NCBI GenBank assembly: GCA_024710535.1 | Contig: JANJUO010000637.1 | Location: 1-11,456 of the forward strand | DNA length: 11,456 nucleotides | Direction: 5' to 3' | Origin: a bacterium | Lineage (GTDB): Bacteria > Bacteroidota > Ignavibacteria > Kapaibacteriales > UBA2268 | Shown: positions 6,631 to 11,456 of the stretch, one piece after another | Position numbering within the stretch: position 1 is the stretch's first letter | How the letters are laid out: every line of letters starts with the position of its first letter | Position numbers and translations under genes: made by a program | The notes under the pieces: generated by a model | The model's database searches: none | What the model saw: only the letters and a program-made list of their open reading frames with translations | Told to the model about the DNA's origin: nothing

Positions 6631-6681
6631 GGAGCACATAAATTAGCATGTTCCATAATGATTTATTGCTCCCTAATTTAT
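6631..6681 (+). promoter_or_regulatory. Hairpin with two competing pairings upstream of the Cys-rich protein gene
   Basis: GGAGCA-C-ATAAAT (6631-6643) pairs with ATTTATTGCTCC (6661-6672) as a 12-bp stem with one bulged C and a 17-nt loop. The same ATAAATTAG (6638-6646) can instead pair perfectly with CTAATTTAT (6673-6681), so the two stems exclude each other. It lies about 125 bp before the next gene and about 70 bp after the previous one. No T-run follows, so it is not a classical terminator. It could be a leader switch, an RNA-stability element or a chance structure in AT-rich DNA. Confidence 0.35.
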
Positions 6682-6803
6682 AATATTTTGATGTAAAGCC
6701 AATTTTTTTTCTTAATAATAAAACAATATTTTGATATTAATAAGCAATTACTTAAATTTGATTGATTAAAAAATTGAAATATGATAATTATTGAGAATTT
6801 TAT

Positions 6804-7544
6804 ATGAAAACTTTAGAAACTTATCAATCAATTAATGATGTTGGTTGTATCCTTTGCGGAGAAGATCTCAAAAAGCTCGATAAGCAGATGCAGATGCATT
6901 GTGATTTTTGCGGAAATACGCAAGCAATCTCTTATTTTTGTAAAAGTGAGCATAGCATTTGCGATTCTTGTTTGAAAATTGCACCTGAAGACTTCGTGAA
7001 AAATGTTTGCCTAAAACATAAAGGTATCGATCCAAATGCACTTGCTGTTGAAATTATGAACTCGCCTGTTATTACAATGCATGGCTCGGTACATCATTAT
7101 ATTGTTCCCGCAGTCTTGCTAACATGCGTATATAATCGTGAATCCAAATCTGAATTATTAGCCGATAAATTAAACTCCTTATTGCATAGAGTTTTTACAG
7201 AAACCCCCGATGCTTGCCAATATCACAATGGCACTTGTGGAGCGGCACAGGGAGCATCTGTATTTTTGAGTGTTTATCTTGATCGCGATTTTAATTCAGA
7301 AGATGAATGGTCTCTATCAAATTCATTAACTGCAGAATGTTTGAGAAGAATTGCGGAGCATGGCGGTCCACGCTGCTGCAAACGCGATACTTATTTCTCA
7401 ATTGCTGCAACTGTTGACTATTTGAAAGATAGTTTTGCTATTGAATTACCTGTTTCGGAAGCAAAATGTACATTTTCATTGAGAAACAAATCTTGTGGCA
7501 GAGAAGAATGTACATATTATAATTTAGCAAATTCACTTGTTTAA
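6804..7544 (+). CDS. Cysteine-rich DUF5714-like protein
   Basis: A 246-residue soluble protein with 17 cysteines. The N-terminal third looks metal-binding: Cys15/18, Cys33/36, Cys46, His50, Cys53/56, Cys69 and His71, spaced like paired zinc ribbons or an interleaved zinc-finger. The rest carries NGTCGAAQGASVFLSVYL (142-159, with Cys138 and His141 just before) and AEHGGPRCCKRDTYFSIAA (184-202), plus Cys222, 231 and 236 at the end. I recall these CGAA-G and GGPRCCKR motifs as those of the DUF5714 family, found in anaerobes alone or joined to SAM-dependent methyltransferases; no methyltransferase domain is present here. Function is unknown; a metal or iron-sulfur protein in redox or C1-type chemistry is a guess. 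There is no good Shine-Dalgarno sequence before the ATG. It stands alone between spacers of 242 and 235 bp. Confidence 0.75.
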   Translation: MKTLETYQSINDVGCILCGEDLKKLDKQMQMHCDFCGNTQAISYFCKSEHSICDSCLKIAPEDFVKNVCLKHKGIDPNALAVEIMNSPVITMHGSVHHYIVPAVLLTCVYNRESKSELLADKLNSLLHRVFTETPDACQYHNGTCGAAQGASVFLSVYLDRDFNSEDEWSLSNSLTAECLRRIAEHGGPRCCKRDTYFSIAATVDYLKDSFAIELPVSEAKCTFSLRNKSCGREECTYYNLANSLV

Positions 7545-7549
7545 TAAAT

Positions 7550-7588
7550 TGCAAAATCAAGTAAATATTAACAAAGTATTGATTTGCA
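7550..7588. repeat. Inverted repeat just after the Cys-rich protein gene
   Basis: TGCAAAATCAA (7550-7560) and TTGATTTGCA (7579-7588) pair over 10 bp with one bulged A around an 18-nt loop, starting 5 bp after the stop codon. Position suggests 3'-end formation or mRNA protection, but there is no downstream T-run, so it is not called a terminator. Confidence 0.35.
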
Positions 7589-7622
7589 AAAAATTATATT
7601 TGATTTCGTTTACTTCAAAAAG

Positions 7623-7671
7623 GGATGTTTGCCCTACATAATTTCAAATAAATTTTGTAGATCAAACATCC
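7623..7671. repeat. 49-bp imperfect palindrome in the spacer before hprK
   Basis: GGATGTTTG (7623-7631) pairs perfectly with CAAACATCC (7663-7671). After a 2x2 internal mismatch, CTACATAATTT (7634-7644) pairs with AAATTTTGTAG (7650-7660) with one mismatch around a 5-nt loop. About 19 of 22 positions pair. It is more GC-rich at its ends than the surroundings and has no T-tail. It looks like a mobile palindromic unit or small hairpin element rather than a terminator. Confidence 0.55.
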
Positions 7672-7764
7672 TAACTTGATATAAATAATAAAACTTTTGA
7701 TAACAAACAGAAAAAAATCATTTGATATTATTTATTTTCAAAAAAAAATATTTAAGAAATATCA

Positions 7765-7772
7765 TAATTTTG
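7765..7772 (+). promoter_or_regulatory. Possible -7 element giving a leaderless hprK mRNA
   Basis: TAATTTTG ends only 7 bp before the hprK ATG. If used as a -7 element, transcription would begin at or within a base or two of the start codon. This fits the absence of any purine-rich ribosome binding site before hprK (the bases are GACTTAT). Confidence 0.4.
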
Positions 7773-7779
7773 GACTTAT

Positions 7780-8799
7780 ATGAGTTTATTCAGTAAATTA
7801 AAAGAACTTAAAAAAGATAATATTCCGGTGGAATTGCTATTGCAATCACCGATTAAACTTCAAATCCTTACTGATGACATTGGTTTGGATAATGATATTA
7901 CTGACAAAAATCTCTATAGACCTCAATTAGCATTAGCTGGATACGTTGGATTATTTAGTTATCAAAGAATTCAAATTTTTGGTAATACTGAAATATTTTA
8001 TCTCAAAAGCATTACTAAAGAAGAGCGCATCAAAACATTCAAAAATATCACTCAATTCCCAATTCCCTGCATTATTCTTACTAATAATCATAGACTTGAG
8101 CCTGAATTATTGAATATTTGCAAAGAATTCAACATTGCTGTTATGACCACTGAATTCGATACAACAAAAGCATTTACATTACTTTCTGAGTTTTTGGATG
8201 ATCAATTTGCAGCTCAATTGGTTGTTCATGGCTCATTTGTTGATGTTTATGGTGTTGGAATCTTATTTGTAGGAAGAAGTGGCATTGGAAAGAGCGAAAT
8301 TGCATTAGATTTGATTGAACGTGGTCATCGTTTAGTTGCGGATGATGTTGTGATGCTAAGCAAAAAACGTGAAACCATTTTGATGGGCACTGGAACAAGC
8401 TTAGTTCAACATTTTATGGAGATTAGAGGTTTAGGAATAATCGATATTCGTCAGATGTTTGGTATTCGCTCGATTAGATTCCAGAAAAGATTAGAAATTG
8501 TTGTTGAGCTCGAAGATTGGGATGATTCGCAACATTATACAAGAACTGGATTGGACGAAGAACCACTAAAATTGATGGATGTTGAGATTTCTCATGTTAG
8601 ATTGCCGATTTTCCCAGGAAAAAATATCACAGTTATTGCGGAAGTAATTGCAATAAATTATCTACTAAGAACTTATGGGTATGATGCTTCGAAGGTATTT
8701 TCCGAAAAGTTGAACGAAAAAATTATGAAAAGGACACCCGGAAAAAAATCATTCCAAGAGCAAAGAATGATTACATATTTCCAAGGTGATAATGAATAA
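7780..8799 (+). CDS. hprK: HPr kinase/phosphorylase
   Basis: HprK phosphorylates a serine of the carrier protein HPr with ATP or pyrophosphate and reverses this by phosphorolysis, tying carbon or nitrogen status to gene control. The protein is 339 residues, slightly longer than usual (about 310-320). An N-terminal DRTGG-type domain covers roughly 1-130. The C-terminal kinase domain has the conserved His150 (VVHGSFVDVYGVGIL), Walker A GRSGIGKS at 165-172, the Asp pair in HRLVADDVV (188-189), the signature MEIRGLGIIDIRQMFG (213-228) and a C-terminal MKRTPG. HPr itself is not in the window; many FCB and proteobacterial genomes have HprK without sugar-PTS permeases. No Shine-Dalgarno sequence precedes the ATG. 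The gene ends at the bidirectional terminator facing gcvH. Confidence 0.96.
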   Translation: MSLFSKLKELKKDNIPVELLLQSPIKLQILTDDIGLDNDITDKNLYRPQLALAGYVGLFSYQRIQIFGNTEIFYLKSITKEERIKTFKNITQFPIPCIILTNNHRLEPELLNICKEFNIAVMTTEFDTTKAFTLLSEFLDDQFAAQLVVHGSFVDVYGVGILFVGRSGIGKSEIALDLIERGHRLVADDVVMLSKKRETILMGTGTSLVQHFMEIRGLGIIDIRQMFGIRSIRFQKRLEIVVELEDWDDSQHYTRTGLDEEPLKLMDVEISHVRLPIFPGKNITVIAEVIAINYLLRTYGYDASKVFSEKLNEKIMKRTPGKKSFQEQRMITYFQGDNE

Positions 8800-8814
8800 G
8801 TAATATAATTAAAC

Positions 8815-8853
8815 AAAAAAAAAGTTGCCAAAAATTTTTGACAACTTTTTTTG
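8815..8853. terminator. Bidirectional terminator between hprK and gcvH
   Basis: AAAAAAAGTTG (8817-8827) pairs with CAACTTTTTTT (8842-8852) over 11 bp. After one C-A mismatch the inner CAAAAATTTTTG (8829-8840) is itself a palindrome, making an almost continuous hairpin. A-runs on the left and T-runs on the right provide U-tails in both directions, suiting the convergent genes on each side. Confidence 0.9.
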
Positions 8854-8868
8854 TTTTTGAACTTAGAA

Positions 8869-9249
8869 TTAATGGTTCAAAATGCCTTTGTATGCTTCTG
8901 TATCCATCAAACCTTCAACTTCACTTAAATCCGACATTTCAATTTTCAAAATCCAGCCGGCATTATAAGGATCTTTGTTCACTGTTTCAGGTGCGTCATT
9001 CAATGAAGAATTAACTTCAATGATCTTGCCTGAAACTGGCGAAAACAAGTCTGCAACTGTTTTTACAGCTTCAATTGTACCAATTGTATCACCTTTTTTT
9101 ACTTCTGCTGAAGCATCTGGGATATCAACATAAACTATATCGCCAAGTTCGCCCTGAGCAAATTCAGTTATACCCATTGTTCCAATATTGCCTTCAATCA
9201 AAAGCCATTCATGATCTTCTGTAAACTTTAAATTATTAGGAAATTCCAC
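8869..9249 (-). CDS. gcvH: Glycine cleavage system H protein
   Basis: GcvH carries the aminomethyl group of glycine on a lipoyl arm between the P, T and L proteins; lipoyl-H protein can also seed lipoylation of other enzymes. From a GTG start at 9249 it is 126 residues, the usual family length. KFTEDHEWL (residues 8-16), GITEFAQGELGDIVYVDIP (26-44) and the lipoyl site EAVKTVADLFSPVSG with Lys63 are all present, then NKDPYNAGWILKIE. A frame extending to an ATG at 9327 would add 26 hydrophobic residues unlike any H protein and overlap accC; GGAG at 9258-9261, eight bases before GTG, decides for the shorter form. It follows accB-accC with a 65-bp gap that holds a TAATTTTG element, so it may also have its own promoter. 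P, T and L genes are not in view; LipB at 5260-5895 probably modifies it. Confidence 0.95.
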   Translation of the reverse strand: MEFPNNLKFTEDHEWLLIEGNIGTMGITEFAQGELGDIVYVDIPDASAEVKKGDTIGTIEAVKTVADLFSPVSGKIIEVNSSLNDAPETVNKDPYNAGWILKIEMSDLSEVEGLMDTEAYKGILNH

Positions 9250-9257
9250 TTTTTTAA

Positions 9258-9261
9258 CTCC
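9258..9261 (-). promoter_or_regulatory. Ribosome binding site fixing the gcvH start
   Basis: On the - strand GGAG is followed by TTAAAAAA and the GTG start. The string TTTTGGAGTTAAAA is the same as that ahead of accB, where the spacing to ATG is five bases. This supports the GTG at 9249 over the upstream ATG. Confidence 0.85.
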
Positions 9262-9297
9262 AAAATAAATTTTTTCAAAAATACCATTACACAAAGT

Positions 9298-9305
9298 CAA
9301 AATTA
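9298..9305 (-). promoter_or_regulatory. Possible -7 element for gcvH
   Basis: On the - strand TAATTTTG lies 48 bp before the gcvH GTG, in the gap after accC. It would allow gcvH expression apart from accBC. Not supported by an obvious -33 element. Confidence 0.3.
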
Positions 9306-9314
9306 CAAAAAATT

Positions 9315-10655
9315 TTACAAATTCCAATCAACTCTTTCTAAATATTTTGTATCAATATTTCCAGATATGAAATCAGCGTTATCCATCATTTTTCTGTGGA
9401 ATGGAATTGTAGTTTTGATTCCTTCAATAATGAACTCATCCAAAGCTCTTCGCATCTTTGCAATTGCTTCGTTTCTGGTTCTGCCTGTTGTAATTAATTT
9501 GGCAATTAACGAATCATAATTAGGCGGAATCATATATCCTTCATAAGCGTGAGAATCTACTCTCACACCATGACCACCGGGCGTATGAAGTGTTTGAATT
9601 ACTCCCGGTGACGGTCTGAAATTCATATATGGATCTTCAGCATTAATGCGACATTCAATTGAATGAAACTTTGGTGATTCCTGCTTCAGACTTAATTTTT
9701 CGCCACTTGCAATTAAGATTTGTTCTTGAACCAAATCAATTCCAAGAGCTTGCTCAGTAACAGTATGCTCCACTTGAATTCTGGTATTCATTTCCATAAA
9801 ATAGAAATTCATATTTTCATCTACCAAATATTCAATAGTGCCAGGACCATAATACCCAACTGCCCTTGCTCCAGAAATACTTGCCTCACCCATTTTCTGC
9901 CTTAAAACTTCATCAACTATTGGAGAAGGTGCCTCTTCGATTAATTTCTGATGTCTTCTTTGAATTGAGCATTCTCTTTCGTTCAAATGAATGATATTTC
10001 CATATTTATCTCCAAAAACCTGCACTTCAATGTGTCTGGAGCCAATAACTAATTTTTCAATATATAAATCAGGATTATTGAAAAAAGATTCTGCTTCACT
10101 TTGGGCAACATAGAAGGCATTTTGGAGTTCGCTATGGTCATTTACAATTCTCATACCTTTGCCACCACCTCCAGCAACAGCTTTGAGCATAACAGGATAG
10201 CCGATTTCAGAGCAAACAGTTTCTGCTTCCGGCAAAGTACGAACAATACCGTCACTACCCGGAACTACCGGAACATTTGCCTTTTTCATTGTATCTTTTG
10301 CAACTGATTTATTGCCCATTTTTCTGATTGCTTCTGCCGATGGACCAACAAAATTAATATTATGATCGTTGCAAATTTCAACAAATTTATCATTTTCAGC
10401 CAAAAATCCATAACCCGGATGAATGGCATCTGAATTTGTTATCATTGCTGCAGAAATTATAGAAGGAATGTTTAGATAACTATTTCTACTTGGCGGAGGT
10501 CCAATGCAAACTGCTTCATCAGCAAAACTAACATGCAAAGAATCCTTATCTGCAGTAGAATATACTGCTACGGTTTTTATACCCATTTCTTTGCAAGCAC
10601 GAATAATTCGTAATGCAATTTCAGAACGGTTAGCAATTAAAATTTTTTTTATCAT
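9315..10655 (-). CDS. accC: Biotin carboxylase subunit of acetyl-CoA carboxylase
   Basis: AccC uses ATP and bicarbonate to carboxylate the biotin on AccB, the first half-reaction of malonyl-CoA formation. The 446 residues match a stand-alone bacterial AccC. An N-terminal pre-ATP-grasp region (KKILIANRSEIALRI, 3-17; HPGYGFLAEN, 79-88) leads to the ATP-grasp domain with the glycine-rich loop AVAGGGGKGMR (159-169), ERECSIQRRHQKLIEEAPSP (226-245, Lys237), Glu275, and FMEMNTRIQVEH (286-297: Glu288, Asn290, Arg292, Glu296). The C-terminal domain has CRINAEDP with Arg336. All catalytic residues are kept. The usual IANRGEIA has Ser11 in place of Gly, a mild oddity. It is 33 bp after accB and surely co-transcribed; the ribosome binding site is weak. 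Pyruvate or propionyl-CoA carboxylase use is less likely given the adjacent AccB-type carrier. Confidence 0.96.
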   Translation of the reverse strand: MIKKILIANRSEIALRIIRACKEMGIKTVAVYSTADKDSLHVSFADEAVCIGPPPSRNSYLNIPSIISAAMITNSDAIHPGYGFLAENDKFVEICNDHNINFVGPSAEAIRKMGNKSVAKDTMKKANVPVVPGSDGIVRTLPEAETVCSEIGYPVMLKAVAGGGGKGMRIVNDHSELQNAFYVAQSEAESFFNNPDLYIEKLVIGSRHIEVQVFGDKYGNIIHLNERECSIQRRHQKLIEEAPSPIVDEVLRQKMGEASISGARAVGYYGPGTIEYLVDENMNFYFMEMNTRIQVEHTVTEQALGIDLVQEQILIASGEKLSLKQESPKFHSIECRINAEDPYMNFRPSPGVIQTLHTPGGHGVRVDSHAYEGYMIPPNYDSLIAKLITTGRTRNEAIAKMRRALDEFIIEGIKTTIPFHRKMMDNADFISGNIDTKYLERVDWNL

Positions 10656-10688
10656 TTATATCTAAATTATTGTTGAACAAAATTGTAA

Positions 10689-11201
10689 TTAATCGGGTTT
10701 GATATAGAATAATGCCTGATTAAATTCAACGGGCTTACCGTTTTCAAGTAGAATTTTTTCAATAGTACCTGAAACATCACATTCAATTTCATTCATAAGT
10801 TTCATTGCTTCCACAATACATAAAACATCTCCAGGTTTCACTCTTGCACCAGCCTCTACAAATGGCTCTGATTCCGGTGATGGAGATCGATAAAATGTAC
10901 CGACTATTGGAGATTTGATTTCGTGCAATTTGTTTGCGGGCTCAGCTGGAGTTACAACAGTAGTTGAAGTATTTGCTTCAGTTTGAACCGGTGCTGTAGT
11001 TTGCTGTGGCACTGCATATTGAGGCATCTGCATTTGATTTCCACCGAAATACATTGGTGGCATTGGGTATGGATTATCATTTGCCGGGTAATTTACTTGT
11101 TTAGATAGATTAATCGTAACATCACCCTCAACAATTTCCAAATCCATTACCTTGCTGTTGTCGAATATTTCAACGATTTCTTTTAGGTATTTAATATCCA
11201 T
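10689..11201 (-). CDS. accB: Biotin carboxyl carrier protein of acetyl-CoA carboxylase
   Basis: AccB carries carboxybiotin from the AccC active site to the carboxyltransferase. It is 170 residues. The N-terminal helix (1-35) is of the AccC-interacting type, followed by a Pro/Gln/Met/Thr-rich flexible linker (about 38-90). The biotinyl domain (93-170) holds the biotinylation motif EAMKLMNEIE with Lys134. The thumb loop SPSPESEPFVEAG (106-118) is the mark of the fatty-acid-synthesis BCCP rather than other biotin proteins. GGAG at 11207-11210, five bases before ATG, is a good ribosome binding site. It heads accB-accC(-gcvH). The accA/accD carboxyltransferase genes and a biotin ligase are outside the window. 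The 93-bp spacer upstream presumably holds the promoter, but no clear element is visible. Confidence 0.96.
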   Translation of the reverse strand: MDIKYLKEIVEIFDNSKVMDLEIVEGDVTINLSKQVNYPANDNPYPMPPMYFGGNQMQMPQYAVPQQTTAPVQTEANTSTTVVTPAEPANKLHEIKSPIVGTFYRSPSPESEPFVEAGARVKPGDVLCIVEAMKLMNEIECDVSGTIEKILLENGKPVEFNQALFYIKPD

Positions 11202-11294
11202 TTTAACTCCAAAAAATTTAAAAAAATCAAATAATTAGCATAATTGATAATTAACGAATAAACTCTAATTTTAATTTTAAATGTTGACATTTTT

Positions 11295-11456
11295 TTAACT
11301 ATTCAACACTCTTTCATAAACTTCTTCATATTGCTTAACTATTATATTTGCATCGAATTTCTCTCTTGCAATTCTGATTCCGGTTTCTGAAAATGATTGC
11401 CATTTCTTATTATTATCAAGTAAGTCCTTTACATATTTTGCCATTCTTTCTATGTC
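11295..11456 (-). CDS. bshA: C-terminal end of a GT4 glycosyltransferase, BshA-like (partial)
   Basis: The reverse frame is open from the window edge to a TAA at 11295-11297, giving 53 C-terminal residues. It begins DIERMAKYVKDLLDNNKKW and ends AREKFDANIIVKQYEEVYER followed by VLNS. The pattern of an acidic start, LL-D, then F-Ser-x-x-x, A-x-x-x-F and I-x-x-QYE-x-x-Y-x-x-VL is the final helix region of family 4 glycosyltransferases. It most resembles BshA, which joins GlcNAc from UDP-GlcNAc to L-malate in bacillithiol synthesis, a route common in Bacteroidota. The catalytic parts lie outside the window, so the exact member is uncertain. It is upstream of and in the same direction as accB, 93 bp apart, without a clear terminator between them. 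Confidence 0.6.
   Translation of the reverse strand, partial: DIERMAKYVKDLLDNNKKWQSFSETGIRIAREKFDANIIVKQYEEVYERVLNS

Noticed and set aside
11281..11296. Terminator or promoter at the TTGACA near the bshA-like stop
   Set aside because: AAATGT/ACATTT would leave a 2-nt loop, and TTGACA is on the + strand where no gene follows.

Overview
The window is AT-rich bacterial chromosome. Its mix of a FecA-type outer-membrane receptor, a Gram-negative lipoprotein acyltransferase (Lnt), HPr kinase/phosphorylase, separate AccB/AccC subunits and a probable bacillithiol-type glycosyltransferase points to the Bacteroidota/Chlorobiota (FCB) group, perhaps an Ignavibacteria- or Kapabacteria-like lineage. That placement is inferred from gene content and style, not from a marker gene. 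Several genes are preceded by TAATTTTG, which fits the Bacteroidota-type -7 promoter element TAnnTTTG.

Layout. Positions 1-189 are probably the 3' end of an unidentified gene on the + strand. A spacer with a 20-bp inverted repeat follows, then a complete FecA-like TonB-dependent receptor (457-2619) closed by a clear rho-independent terminator. About 1 kb without a convincing gene comes next (2687-3623). It holds an imperfect dispersed palindrome in two copies plus a half copy, a pair of related perfect palindromes, and a tandem array of a 21-bp unit (about 11.5 copies). On the - strand lies a tight cluster cutA-lipB-lnt (6223 to 3624), with an 8-bp cutA/lipB overlap and a 7-bp lipB-lnt gap. 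Divergent from it are a small three-helix membrane protein (6277-6561), a cysteine-rich DUF5714-like protein (6804-7544) and hprK (7780-8799). hprK converges on the - strand group accB-accC-gcvH across a strong bidirectional hairpin terminator. The right edge cuts the 3' end of a GT4 glycosyltransferase resembling BshA.

Functional links. LipB makes the octanoyl-protein precursor of lipoyl groups, and GcvH, encoded about 3 kb away, is one of its expected acceptors. AccB and AccC form the biotin carrier and biotin carboxylase half of acetyl-CoA carboxylase, which supplies malonyl-CoA for fatty acid synthesis and so indirectly the octanoyl chain. Lnt completes N-acylation of lipoproteins. The coding content is therefore mostly core acyl-, biotin- and lipoyl-metabolism plus one nutrient receptor. 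I see no convincing new multigene system. The least explained items are the repeat-filled 1-kb spacer, the 17-cysteine DUF5714-like protein with a structured upstream region, and several intergenic palindromes. The gcvH start should be moved inward to a GTG at 9249.
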